Shown: positions 1 through 8,732 of the stretch, one piece after another
Numbering within the stretch: the first letter of the stretch is position 1
How the letters are laid out: every line of letters begins with the position of its first letter
Source: Candidatus Kapaibacterium sp.
GTDB lineage: Bacteria > Bacteroidota > Ignavibacteria > Kapaibacteriales > HRBIN21
DNA: 14,081 bases
Direction: 5' to 3'
Assembly (NCBI GenBank): GCA_025055465.1
Contig: JANWXA010000025.1
Coordinates: 1 to 14,081 of the forward strand
Program-made: the position numbers and the translations under genes
The notes under the pieces: generated by a model
What the model was told of the DNA's origin: nothing
The model's database searches: none
The model's input: the letters and a program-made list of their open reading frames with translations, nothing else

Positions 1-729
1 AGAGGCACACTTTTCTTGGACGAAATCGGGGAGCTGTCGCTCGGGCAACAGTCAGACCTCCTCAAGTCAATTGAAGAAAAGCGCTTCTACCGCGTTGGAT
101 CCACGGAGCCAGAAACGTCGGACTTCCGTGTTGTTGCCGCCACTAATCGCGACATCGCCCGCCTCGTGGACGAAGGGTACTTCCGACGGGACCTCTACGA
201 GCGGCTACGGCAAGAGAGCATCTATCTCCCTCCCCTACGAGAGCACCCTGAGGATATTCCGCTCTTGGCCCGTCGCTTCGCCGACGAGTTACCGAAAGAG
301 ATTTGGGACTGTCCTCCGGTGACAGCCTTCGACTTCCCCAATCCTTCTGTGGAAGTGCTCCAATCCCACGATTGGCCGGGGAACGTTCGGGAACTCAAGA
401 ATGTAGTCCGGAGATGCCTGCTGATCGCACACGAAGGGGGCACCAGCAGCATCACTCCTCGCATTGTCCGGAAAGCGATTGAGGAGAGCACACAACAGAG
501 TAGCGCAACCGACCATGGGGTCTCAACCCAAACAATCCAGCAAGGGGGGATCCGGCAAGTACGAGAGCAGAGCGAGAGGAAGGCGATCGAAGAGGTCCTC
601 AGGAAACACAAAGGAAACGTCTCAAAGGCAGCAGACGAACTTGGATGGAGCCGAGAGCACCTGCACCGGAAAATCAAGCAACTCAAGATTGACCCTAACC
701 AATTCCGTTCCCAGAATGACGAAGATTGA
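1..729 (+). CDS. Sigma-54-dependent transcriptional activator (NtrC family), C-terminal part
   Basis: The reading frame is open from the first base, so the 5' part lies outside the window. What remains is the second half of an NtrC-type AAA+ domain. It begins at the Walker B motif (GTLFLDEIGEL), continues through sensor I (VVAATNRD) and the FRRDLYERL arginine-finger region with LPPLREHPEDIPLL, and reaches sensor II (WPGNVRELKNVVRR). A linker leads to a C-terminal Fis-type HTH (ERKAIEEVLRKHKGN then SKAADELGWSREHLHRKI). Proteins of this family remodel RNA polymerase-sigma-54 using ATP. The GAFTGA loop, Walker A and any receiver or sensor domain are upstream and cannot be judged, so it is not clear whether it is a two-component regulator. 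Its last 14 bases overlap cysS, suggesting co-transcription. Family assignment is secure; targets are unknown. Confidence 0.95.
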   Translation, partial: RGTLFLDEIGELSLGQQSDLLKSIEEKRFYRVGSTEPETSDFRVVAATNRDIARLVDEGYFRRDLYERLRQESIYLPPLREHPEDIPLLARRFADELPKEIWDCPPVTAFDFPNPSVEVLQSHDWPGNVRELKNVVRRCLLIAHEGGTSSITPRIVRKAIEESTQQSSATDHGVSTQTIQQGGIRQVREQSERKAIEEVLRKHKGNVSKAADELGWSREHLHRKIKQLKIDPNQFRSQNDED

Positions 730-2170
730 GCTTTTCAACACACTCTCCCGCCAGCTTGAGCCTTTTGAGCCGCTCCAACCTGGCGTGGTGCGTATGTACA
801 CATGCGGCCCTACGGTGTACGACTATGCCCACATCGGGAACATGCGGGCATTCCTCTGTGCCGACCTCCTCCAGCGGATGCTGCGTGTCGTCGGAGGCTA
901 CGAAGTCCGGTGGGTAATGAACATCACCGACATCGACGACAAGACCATTCATGGCAGCGCTCAAGGCAGCCCCTCCTGGCTCCCGGAGATGGGGAAACAG
1001 ACGGACGATCCCCGCGAGAACCTACGCCGATACACGAGCTTCTACGAACGAGCCTTCCTGGAGGACATCGAACGGCTCCGTATCCGGCGCAGCGACCTCT
1101 TTGCTATGCCGAGAGCCACCGATTACATCGCTCCCATGCAGGACTTGGTACGCCGCATCGTTGAGCGCGGCTTCGGATACATCGCCGGCTGGAGTGTCTA
1201 CTTCGACCTCTCGGCCTGGCGGCGAGGAGCCCAATACGGGCGCCTCTTCGCCGTGGACCCCGAGGCAATCAAACCCGGTGCACGTATCGACGCAGACCAG
1301 TACGAGCGTGACGAGGTCAGCGACTTCGTGCTCTGGAAAGGCCGTAAGCCGGGAGAGCCATACTGGGAGTTTGATCTCCAGGGCCACTCCCTCCCCGGGC
1401 GTCCCGGATGGCACTTGGAGTGCTCCGTCATGGAGCACGAGCTCTTGGGACTCCCGTTCGATATCCACACTGGCGGTATAGACCTACGCTTCCCTCATCA
1501 TGAAAACGAAATTGCCCAAAGCATGGCCGGTTATGGCGTGGACCCCACTCGCTTCTGGGTCCACAACGAGTTCTTGGAGGTGGAGGGCCAGAAGATGAGC
1601 AAATCGCTGGGCAACTTCTATACACTGCGCGATTTGCTCTCTCGTAGCATTGACCCGCTGGACATACGCTTTGCGATGCTGGGGGCTCACTATCGCTCCC
1701 CCTTCAACTTCACCTTCTCCGGTATAGAAGCTGCTCACCGAGCCCGGGAGCGCGTCCAGGAGTACATTTACGCCCTACATGAACCAGCAGCTACCGACGG
1801 CACGACAGCGAACGTCGCCGCTGTCAGAAAGGACGTCTTCCGCCATCTGGCCGACGACCTCCACACCCCAAAGGCATTCGCTGAGTTCTTCAGCTTCATC
1901 AGCGCTACTCCACCCGGTACCCTCTCAGCAGAGAGCCGTCGCGATGTGCTCCACTTCCTCTCAGAGTTCAACTTGATCGTAGACGTCTGGGACATTGCCC
2001 CCCGACCACAAGAGGAGATCCCGGAGGATATCCGCCGGCTGGCAGAGCTGCGGTGGCAGTTACGGCTCCAGCGCCGGTATGCTGAATCTGACACTATCCG
2101 GCAGCAGATTCAGCAGGCAGGCTATACGATCAAAGACCTGCGCGATGGCTACGTAATTGAGCGGCGATGA
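716..2170 (+). CDS. cysS: Cysteinyl-tRNA synthetase
   Basis: Class I aminoacyl-tRNA synthetase of 484 residues that charges tRNA-Cys in the cytoplasm. The N-terminus MTKIELFNT followed by MYTCGPTVYDYAHIGN (HIGH-type signature at residues 39-42) sets the start at 716; the frame is open further upstream, but that stretch lies inside the preceding regulator gene. KMSKS is at residues 293-297. The zinc site is complete: C30, C236 (HLECS), H261 and E265 (HHENE), with the same spacing as the E. coli ligands from the second one on. The gap between C30 and C236 is about 25 residues longer than in E. coli, mostly around residues 80-100 and 220-230. The C-terminal helical part ends in the usual RRYAESDTIR...GY region. 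There is no clear ribosome-binding site; translation probably couples to the upstream gene. The stop overlaps the next start (ATGA). Confidence 0.98.
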   Translation: MTKIELFNTLSRQLEPFEPLQPGVVRMYTCGPTVYDYAHIGNMRAFLCADLLQRMLRVVGGYEVRWVMNITDIDDKTIHGSAQGSPSWLPEMGKQTDDPRENLRRYTSFYERAFLEDIERLRIRRSDLFAMPRATDYIAPMQDLVRRIVERGFGYIAGWSVYFDLSAWRRGAQYGRLFAVDPEAIKPGARIDADQYERDEVSDFVLWKGRKPGEPYWEFDLQGHSLPGRPGWHLECSVMEHELLGLPFDIHTGGIDLRFPHHENEIAQSMAGYGVDPTRFWVHNEFLEVEGQKMSKSLGNFYTLRDLLSRSIDPLDIRFAMLGAHYRSPFNFTFSGIEAAHRARERVQEYIYALHEPAATDGTTANVAAVRKDVFRHLADDLHTPKAFAEFFSFISATPPGTLSAESRRDVLHFLSEFNLIVDVWDIAPRPQEEIPEDIRRLAELRWQLRLQRRYAESDTIRQQIQQAGYTIKDLRDGYVIERR

Positions 2171-3042
2171 ATGGGCTACCCATCTGCGGCATCGTTGGCC
2201 CCGGGCGCCTGGGGACCACGTTAGCCATAGCGCTCCACCGGCTCGGATGCCTCCAGTGGCTCAAAGGATGCTCCCCCCAGCACGCTGAACGGGCACAAGC
2301 TTACGGACTGCCGTACGGAGAGAGCTGGGATGACCTTCCTCCCGTAGACCTTCTCTGGTACGCCGTCCCCGACCGAGCTATCGCAACGGTAGTAGAGGAG
2401 TCCGTCCAGGCGCTTGGCACACACCGTCTGCGGCAGACCGCTCTCATCCACACTGCTGGCAGTCTCGGAGGGGAAGTCTTCCAAGGACTACCATCGGACG
2501 TAGAATGGGGGTGTGCTCACCCCTTCCAGGCCTTCCCCTGGCCACCACAGCCACATCTTCTGCGATGCATCGGATGGCTGGTGGAATCCCCTCATCCTCG
2601 AGTACACCAACGGCTGACGTTGCTAATCCGCGCTCTGGGAGGCATCCCTGTGGCCGTTGCACACTTCCCTGCCGAGTATCGCACCCGCTATCACATTGCC
2701 GCAGTCACTGCCTCCAACGCGCTCACGGCACTCCTGCGCTTTGCCCTTGACATAGCCTCCTCTGCAGGCATCCCGGCCCCCTTGTTCCTGCACCCAATTG
2801 TCGAGGCGAGCGTCCAAAACACTTTCTCCGCTATTGGCTCCCTCCCCTTGACCGGCCCTATTACACGCGCCGACTGGCCAACGCTCCAACACCACATAGA
2901 GTGCCTTCAGGACGGGGAACGGGCGGTCTACCGGAGTCTTCTCCTGGCTACTGCGTCGGTAGCCCGCTCACACGGGCTCCTCTCCGAAGAGGGGTGGCAC
3001 CAACTGCAGCGGCTGCTGCCGCCAGAGCTGAACAAGCAATAA
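2167..3042 (+). CDS. DUF2520 / Rossmann-like NAD(P)-binding protein
   Basis: 291 residues. The N-terminus has a Rossmann nucleotide-binding loop (GIVGPGRLGTTLAIAL, about residues 8-23) and a second-strand motif ending WYAVPDRAIATV. The C-terminal half matches the DUF2520 helical domain: GCAHPFQAFP near residue 115, YHIAAVTASNALTALL near residue 177, then LTGPITRADWPTLQHHI. The fold is that of F420/NADP-dependent oxidoreductases and ProC/IlvC-type dehydrogenases, but as far as I know the substrate of DUF2520 proteins is not established. Length is typical. The start codon overlaps the cysS stop by four bases, so the two are probably translationally coupled. Family call is firm; reaction unknown. 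Confidence 0.9.
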   Translation: MNGLPICGIVGPGRLGTTLAIALHRLGCLQWLKGCSPQHAERAQAYGLPYGESWDDLPPVDLLWYAVPDRAIATVVEESVQALGTHRLRQTALIHTAGSLGGEVFQGLPSDVEWGCAHPFQAFPWPPQPHLLRCIGWLVESPHPRVHQRLTLLIRALGGIPVAVAHFPAEYRTRYHIAAVTASNALTALLRFALDIASSAGIPAPLFLHPIVEASVQNTFSAIGSLPLTGPITRADWPTLQHHIECLQDGERAVYRSLLLATASVARSHGLLSEEGWHQLQRLLPPELNKQ

Positions 3043-3167
3043 GAAGAGCACTGCACCAACGGAGTATGGCTCTGGGGCTGTGTCTACCTACTCTGTCAAC
3101 ACCTCTTTGGACATTTCTGCTGACAAGAGCTCCTTCTACACACGCAGATCGTTCCGCTGAGAGCCCG

Positions 3168-3175
3168 TATTTTTG
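3168..3175 (+). promoter_or_regulatory. Candidate Bacteroidetes-type -7 element upstream of dnaB
   Basis: TATTTTTG fits the TAnnTTTG consensus of Bacteroidetes primary-sigma promoters and lies 33 bases before the dnaB ATG. I could not find a convincing TTG-type -33 element at the expected distance, so this is a single-motif prediction. It overlaps a possible TTG start at 3173, which argues that translation starts at the ATG at 3209. Confidence 0.4.
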
Positions 3176-3208
3176 GCTATTGTTCCCCTACATCAGGGCA
3201 CCCAAATA

Positions 3209-4690
3209 ATGTCGCCACAGGGCGCAGAAGAACCTACGGGCTACCCTTTAGAGAAGTTCTCACGGGCAAGGCAGCACCGCACTGCCGAAGTAATCCCTCT
3301 GGAACAGCTTACTGAACGTGTGCCGCCGCATTCGGTAGAGGCCGAAACCGCAGTTCTGGGTGCCATGCTACTGGACCGCTCCGCCCTTGTTAAAGCTATA
3401 GAACTGCTGGAACCGGATTGCTTCTACCGGGAAGCCCACCGAATTATGTTTACTGCTATGACATCGCTATTTGAGCGTGGAATAACCGTAGACGCGCTGA
3501 CACTGGCAGAAGAGTTGCGCCGACAAGGGCTGTTGGAGCGTGCTGGCGGCACAGCCTACATAGCAGAGCTAAGCCTTCGCGTCCCATCTGTTAGCGCTGT
3601 CGAGCACTACTCTCGGATCGTGCTGGAACACTACCTAAAGCGGAGCCTTATCCGAACCGCTGCAGAAATCCTCTACGCCTGCTACGACGATGCTACCGAT
3701 GCTCTGGAAGAGTTGGACCGAGCCGAAAGCGCCATCTTTGAAATTGCCGAAAAGCGCCTTCGGCAGAGTGCTCTCTCCATGCGCACACTTGCCCGAACTA
3801 CATTCGAGACCCTCACCCACCTGATAGAGCGCGGCACCAGGCAGGGTGTGACGGGAATTCCAACAGGCTACATCCGCTTGGACGAACTGCTGGGCGGCCT
3901 TCAACGCTCGGATTTCATTGTGATTGCGGGACGCCCTTCCATGGGTAAGACCGCATTAGCTCTTTCGATCTCCCGGAATGCAGCAGTAGAGCACCGTATC
4001 CCGGTGGCAATCTTCTCGCTGGAAATGTCCGCACAGCAGTTGATGCTGCGCCTCTTAGCGGCAGAAGCACAGATCGATCTCCACCGGTTGCGTACAGGGC
4101 GCATCAACCCCGAGCTGATGTCCCGCATTGTCCAAGCCACAGGACGCCTGGCAGAAGCCCCCATTTTTGTGGACGATACCCCTATGCTGTCGCTGCTGGA
4201 AGTGCGCGCAAAGTCACGCCGGCTGCGTGCAGAGCACAATGTACAGATGGTCATCGTGGATTATTTACAGCTGGTGCACCCGCCCAAGGCTGAAAGCCGA
4301 GAGCGCGAGGTAGCCCTTATCTCCCGCTCGCTCAAGATGATGGCAAAAGAGCTCAATATCCCCGTGATAGCGCTGGCACAGCTCAATCGAGCAGTAGAAT
4401 CCCGTGCGGACAAGCGCCCAATGCTGGCGGATCTCCGAGAATCCGGCTCCCTGGAGCAGGACGCTGACGTGGTCATCTTTGTCCACCGACCGGAAATGTA
4501 CGGCATTACAACGTATGACGACGGCACTCCAACTGAGGGCACAGCCGAAATCATCGTTGGTAAGCAGCGCAACGGGCCTGTCGGCGAAGTCCGGCTGGCA
4601 TACTTACGGGACTTCGCACGCTTTGAAAACCTGGCTCTTCACTATCCCGAACCACCTCCGCCACCGTACGGAGAAAGCATGCCGTTTTAG
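3209..4690 (+). CDS. dnaB: Replicative DNA helicase DnaB
   Basis: 493 residues from the ATG at 3209; a TTG at 3173 in the same frame would add 12 residues but sits on a likely promoter. The N-terminal primase-interaction domain begins at VPPHSVEAETAVLGAMLLD. The RecA-like helicase domain has Walker A (GRPSMGKT, residues 241-248), Walker B (VIVDYLQLV, from residue 348), the ESGSLEQDADVV motif and the GKQRNGP loop near the C-terminus. It forms the hexameric ring that unwinds DNA at the fork. No intein or insertion is visible, and the 493-residue length is close to the family norm. The preceding 166 bases carry no gene and no good terminator hairpin. The 63 bases after the stop are featureless. 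Identification is unambiguous. Confidence 0.98.
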   Translation: MSPQGAEEPTGYPLEKFSRARQHRTAEVIPLEQLTERVPPHSVEAETAVLGAMLLDRSALVKAIELLEPDCFYREAHRIMFTAMTSLFERGITVDALTLAEELRRQGLLERAGGTAYIAELSLRVPSVSAVEHYSRIVLEHYLKRSLIRTAAEILYACYDDATDALEELDRAESAIFEIAEKRLRQSALSMRTLARTTFETLTHLIERGTRQGVTGIPTGYIRLDELLGGLQRSDFIVIAGRPSMGKTALALSISRNAAVEHRIPVAIFSLEMSAQQLMLRLLAAEAQIDLHRLRTGRINPELMSRIVQATGRLAEAPIFVDDTPMLSLLEVRAKSRRLRAEHNVQMVIVDYLQLVHPPKAESREREVALISRSLKMMAKELNIPVIALAQLNRAVESRADKRPMLADLRESGSLEQDADVVIFVHRPEMYGITTYDDGTPTEGTAEIIVGKQRNGPVGEVRLAYLRDFARFENLALHYPEPPPPPYGESMPF

Positions 4691-4753
4691 ACTCTGCAGA
4701 ACGTCGCACAGAATCATACCGATGTTCTTACCGCCAATACCGCAGCAGGCAGA

Positions 4754-6847
4754 ATGAATTTCCTCAACCCGATTGTGCTTGTAGCGCTGGCTACAGCTCT
4801 TGTCCCGCTGCTGCTCCATTTTCTGACGCTGCGGAAGCTTCGACCCTTCCCGTTTAGCTCCGTACGCCTCCTAAAGGAACTCCAGCAAAGCACTGTCCGG
4901 CGCCTCCGGCTGCGGCAGTTGCTGCTATTAGCAGTACGGATGGCGCTGATAGCCTCTGTCGTGCTTGCTTTCGCCCGACCTGTGCTTCCGGGCAAGGTCC
5001 CGCTTATAGGCGACCGAGCTCCAGTAAGCATCGTGATAGTGGTAGACAACTCTGCCAGCATGCAGGTTTCCGATATGCAGGGCGAACGTTTCCGCCGGCT
5101 CCAACAGCATGCTGAGCGATTCATACGCTCTCTGCGCACCGAAGACGAAGTCCTTCTCTTGCCGGTAGTTGCTCCTCCACAATGGCAATACTCCACGTGG
5201 GGACATCCGCGTGGAGCTCTTTTGGAAGCATTAGCGAAGCTTTCACCACAGCCCCACCAGGGGAACCTGCTGACCACTCTGCGGCAAACGGCCTCCCTTC
5301 TCCGAGAAGCACGTCACTTACACCGCCTCGTCGTCGTACTCAGCGACTTCCAGGAGAGCGCCCTCCCACAGCTCCCGAACGAACCTCGGCTCTTTGATGC
5401 TCGAACCAGCGTGTATGCTGTGGACGTAGGTTATGGAAATCCCCTCCGGGCAGGCATCGTGGTAGATTCCGTAGCGCTGGAAACCCAGCTCCGTTCTCTG
5501 GGAGAGCCAGTCACGGTCATAGCACGTCTACGTTCCTTTGGAGGAGGCAATGCCGAAGCCCTTGTAAGCCTTTTCTGGGACCGTGAACGAGTAGCACAGC
5601 AACGGGTCCTTTTGCAGGAGCGCGAAGTTCGAACGCTACAGCTCACAGGAATTCCGCGCCGCGCAGGCTTTTTCCACGCCACAGTCATCGCAGAAGGCGA
5701 TGTTCATACGGCTGGAAGTCGCCGTTTCGCTGGATTTGCTATCCCAGAACCCTTCCCTGTCGGAGTCATAGCTGATGGAGCTGCTCTCAACTATATCCTA
5801 AGCGCCCTCTCCGCCTTTCCTGCTGGAAACGCTCCGGCTTGGGCAGAGTCGCTGTCTCCTACAGCCCTGATTACGGGCAATGTCAAGCGTTTCCCAGTCT
5901 TGGTGATCGCCAGCACGGAGCTGACGCAGTCTCATCTGGAACGACTGGAAATGTTTCTCCAAGCCGGCGGCAACGTCGTCTTGTTCGCCGCCGGAGGGCA
6001 TACGCAAGGTCTACTTCCCTCATGGCTTGCTCGGTTCGGGTTTTTCGGAGTTACCATACGAGAATTTCCAGCAACACAGGAAGCCACAATAACGTGGGCC
6101 GACAAGCACCATCCTCTCTTCTCTGGAGTCTTTACTGGCGAGACCCGTGGTGAGCAATTACCCGAAGCCCCGCGCCTGCAGCGCCTTTTTAGTCTCGGTG
6201 GCGGCATCCCGCTGCTGAGGAGCTCTGCCGGGATAGTGCTAAGCGAGCAGCGCGTCGGGGAAGGCCGCTTGCTCTTTTGCGGCATCGCACCAGATCCTTC
6301 ATGGGGCGAATTCCCCCGCAGCGGCCTCTTCCCAACTATTCTGGTACGCGCCATCCTCTTCCTGGGCCCCGCCGCTTCGCCAACATTTTTCCGAGATGCC
6401 GGCGAAACCGTCGCTCTTTCCCTCGCCGCTCCCACAACGGCCATTTCCATACGAGAGCCGAGTGGAAACCGTCGAGTAGCGCCCGCAATCCGTCTGGGTT
6501 CGGACACACGTGCAGAATTAGGACGGATCCGTGAACCTGGCGTATACGAACTGAGCAGCACCGAAGGCGCTCCGCTGGCAACACTAACGGTGAACATCCC
6601 CACCCCTGAACTACAACTGGAATATGCTCCTCCAGAGCAGATAGAAACGTGGTTCCGTCAGCTCTTGAGTCCATCGACTCTCTTCCGATATACTCCATCG
6701 CCAGGAGAACTGCAGACCATTGCCTCGGGAGATGGTGAAGCAACGGAACTGTGGCGTTATTTCCTGGGACTAGCACTGCTGCTGGCAGCCGTAGAAGTCG
6801 CTCTTGGCCAAAGTTCACGAGTGAATGCATCTAAAACAGCTACATAG
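4754..6847 (+). CDS. BatA-type membrane protein with von Willebrand A domain
   Basis: 697 residues. The N-terminus is the BatA/aerotolerance double-membrane-span domain: hydrophobic segments at about residues 6-24 and 56-74 flank a basic stretch with PFPFSSVRLLKEL. A VWA domain follows, with the MIDAS motif DNSAS at residues 98-102 and LSDF further on. The middle part contains a region resembling a glutamine-amidotransferase-like Rossmann fold (ERLEMFLQAGGNVVLFAAGG). A third span near residues 667-685 closes the protein. In Bacteroidetes, such proteins occur in Bat-like loci linked to stress or envelope functions; the biochemical role of this large type is not established. The periplasmic or cytoplasmic side of the VWA domain is not determined here. 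The end overlaps the next gene by 23 bases. Confidence 0.88.
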   Translation: MNFLNPIVLVALATALVPLLLHFLTLRKLRPFPFSSVRLLKELQQSTVRRLRLRQLLLLAVRMALIASVVLAFARPVLPGKVPLIGDRAPVSIVIVVDNSASMQVSDMQGERFRRLQQHAERFIRSLRTEDEVLLLPVVAPPQWQYSTWGHPRGALLEALAKLSPQPHQGNLLTTLRQTASLLREARHLHRLVVVLSDFQESALPQLPNEPRLFDARTSVYAVDVGYGNPLRAGIVVDSVALETQLRSLGEPVTVIARLRSFGGGNAEALVSLFWDRERVAQQRVLLQEREVRTLQLTGIPRRAGFFHATVIAEGDVHTAGSRRFAGFAIPEPFPVGVIADGAALNYILSALSAFPAGNAPAWAESLSPTALITGNVKRFPVLVIASTELTQSHLERLEMFLQAGGNVVLFAAGGHTQGLLPSWLARFGFFGVTIREFPATQEATITWADKHHPLFSGVFTGETRGEQLPEAPRLQRLFSLGGGIPLLRSSAGIVLSEQRVGEGRLLFCGIAPDPSWGEFPRSGLFPTILVRAILFLGPAASPTFFRDAGETVALSLAAPTTAISIREPSGNRRVAPAIRLGSDTRAELGRIREPGVYELSSTEGAPLATLTVNIPTPELQLEYAPPEQIETWFRQLLSPSTLFRYTPSPGELQTIASGDGEATELWRYFLGLALLLAAVEVALGQSSRVNASKTAT

Positions 6848-8732
6848 AATAGCAGCTTTGCTTGTCCTATGGGTGAGCCTAAATCCTGCTCCGGCGCAAC
6901 GACTTTGGCTCTCCCCATCACAAGATGACACCGTGCTGATGGGCCGCCCCCTGTTACTACGCTGGCAAGCACAAGGCAGTCTAAGCGCCAGCGTATGGTA
7001 TTCCCTGGACACCGGCCGAACATGGCATCGGCTGGTTACGGATACTACGGCTGAAAGTTTTCTCTGGCATGTACCGACTCTGGACACCGTACGTATGTTA
7101 TTGCGGCTCCGCCTGGAGTATGGGGCAAACCCAGTGCCTGTGCGAGAACGGCGCGAAGCCCACCAGGCTCCAATCCGTTGTGTGCGCTTCTCCCCAGACG
7201 GTACCTACCTGGTCACTACGGCGGAGGAGGGAATTGTCAAGCTCTGGAATGCAGCTACGCTGGAGGCAGCCGACGTGCTGGTCGTGGGTACCCGCTCCAA
7301 CATGATATACAGCGCAGCATTTGTCGGCGATTCCAATCAGGTACTCATTGCTCTGGATTCCACTTTACTGCTTTACGACCGTCCTAGTCGACAACGCCTT
7401 CACTTCGGCATTGGAATTCACAGCGGTCCTATCCGCGACATTGCCGTACACCCTTCGGGACGTCTCGCGGCAACGGCCGCCGATGACTCCTTAGTCTGTG
7501 TTTGGGATTTGCCAACACGACAGCACCTTACGTGCTGGAGCGAGCCAGGGGTTCGTTCGTGGTACAGTGTGGCCTTTTCGTCCGATGGGTCGCTGCTCGC
7601 TTATGGAGGCGATAATGGCATTATCTACGTCCGCCCATGGCAGCAGCCGTGGCAACCTGCGCGTCAACTGCGACAGCACGGGGACTCCTCCGGTAACCTT
7701 GTTATCTGGAGCATAAACTTTGGCACTGACGAGCAGCTTTTGCTCTCCGGCGGGGTCGACCGCACAGTGCGATTCTGGGACGTACAGACAGCACGGGAAT
7801 GTGCTCGGAGCACTGACCACCGATTCCACGTGCGTTCCGTGCGGGCCCTTCCATGGGGACGCCGCGGTGTTTCCGGATCTTTAGACAGCACTATCCGCCA
7901 ATGGACCCCCAAGGGTACGAGCCTCGGGACCGCTCTTCAGCACGGTGGTCAGGTGCTCTCGGTAGACTATTCCCCCGACGGGCGACTGATCGCCTCAGTC
8001 GGACGTGATTCCGCTCTCCGCCTCTGGGAAAGCGGGATAGCCCGAAGTGGTGATGACACCGTCGCCACCGTGCTCAAGTACCCCGTACGCCTCAGCCTAT
8101 CTCCTCTTGTGGGTGCCGCCGGAAAAAGCGGTGCCATCGCTATTCAGCATCAGGACTATACATGGATACCCCCACTACGCACCGATAGCTTCGCCTGCCG
8201 AATTCTGCTTCGTATACCTGCATGGCTTTTAGAGCGTCCCTCGGGAACTACCCCTGTTGGAGCCTGGGACAGCGTATGGCTCCGGACGTGGCTCCGAGCA
8301 ACCGATACACTCGCGTGGCTGCCTGTACGCTACTTAGAAGGGAATCCCTCTTCTGCAGCAACGGAAATTCTTGCCGTAGAGTGGCATGGTACAGAGGCAT
8401 TTCGGGCAGAGACACAGCCCGGCACTATCAGCGTCAGTGGGCACTGTCCTGGGATAGAGACCTCGATGACCACAGGACGGCGCCTGTGGATACGAGTAAA
8501 CACCTCAACCTCCAGCAAACTTCAACTGCTGCTTTACGCCGACGAAGACGGGCTTTACCACGTTGGTCTTTACACCACTACGGGACGAGCAGTGTCACAC
8601 CAGATTCTGCACCTACGCCACGGAGAACACGTCTTTAGCCTGCGGCTGGATGACGTAGCAACTGGTCTATATTGGATCCAAGCGCGTTCACCCAGTCGGC
8701 AGCTTGTGTTACCTCTGTGGCTGGGCCAATGA
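6825..8732 (+). CDS. Secreted WD40 beta-propeller protein with putative T9SS sorting domain
   Basis: 635 residues. A signal peptide is visible (basic MHLKQLHR, hydrophobic IAALLVLWVSL, likely cleavage after PAPAQ near residue 25). Next comes a small Ig-like module with the pattern RWQAQG...WYSLDTGRTWHRL...FLWHVP. Residues about 113-402 hold seven WD40-like repeats, several clear (VRFSPDG...VKLWNA; VAFSSDG; VRFWDV; VDYSPDGRLIAS...LRLWES), enough for one closed seven-bladed propeller. A segment of unknown fold follows. The last 75 or so residues (LLLYADEDGLYHVGLY...GRAV...GEHVFSLRLDDVATGLYWIQA) look like a T9SS type A C-terminal domain. It would be exported and probably displayed at the cell surface as a binding scaffold; the partner is unknown. 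Overlaps with both neighbours imply coupled expression. Confidence 0.88.
   Translation: MHLKQLHRIAALLVLWVSLNPAPAQRLWLSPSQDDTVLMGRPLLLRWQAQGSLSASVWYSLDTGRTWHRLVTDTTAESFLWHVPTLDTVRMLLRLRLEYGANPVPVRERREAHQAPIRCVRFSPDGTYLVTTAEEGIVKLWNAATLEAADVLVVGTRSNMIYSAAFVGDSNQVLIALDSTLLLYDRPSRQRLHFGIGIHSGPIRDIAVHPSGRLAATAADDSLVCVWDLPTRQHLTCWSEPGVRSWYSVAFSSDGSLLAYGGDNGIIYVRPWQQPWQPARQLRQHGDSSGNLVIWSINFGTDEQLLLSGGVDRTVRFWDVQTARECARSTDHRFHVRSVRALPWGRRGVSGSLDSTIRQWTPKGTSLGTALQHGGQVLSVDYSPDGRLIASVGRDSALRLWESGIARSGDDTVATVLKYPVRLSLSPLVGAAGKSGAIAIQHQDYTWIPPLRTDSFACRILLRIPAWLLERPSGTTPVGAWDSVWLRTWLRATDTLAWLPVRYLEGNPSSAATEILAVEWHGTEAFRAETQPGTISVSGHCPGIETSMTTGRRLWIRVNTSTSSKLQLLLYADEDGLYHVGLYTTTGRAVSHQILHLRHGEHVFSLRLDDVATGLYWIQARSPSRQLVLPLWLGQ

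Noticed and set aside
464..715. N-terminal extension of cysteinyl-tRNA synthetase
   Set aside because: The frame is open, but this stretch is a shadow of the Fis-type HTH region of the upstream regulator, and the family N-terminus starts at 716.
3043..3167. Rho-independent terminator after the DUF2520 gene
   Set aside because: Only a 5-base inverted repeat (AGAGC 3045-3049 with GCTCT 3069-3073) with no following T run.
6336..6830. Long minus-strand reading frame inside the BatA-type gene
   Set aside because: It is antisense to a well-supported gene, has no recognisable domain, and long shadow frames are common at this GC content.
8672..8728. N-terminal extension of the AhpD-like protein
   Set aside because: It lies inside the sorting-domain end of the WD40 gene and has no family similarity; the ATGA overlap at 8729 is the natural start.
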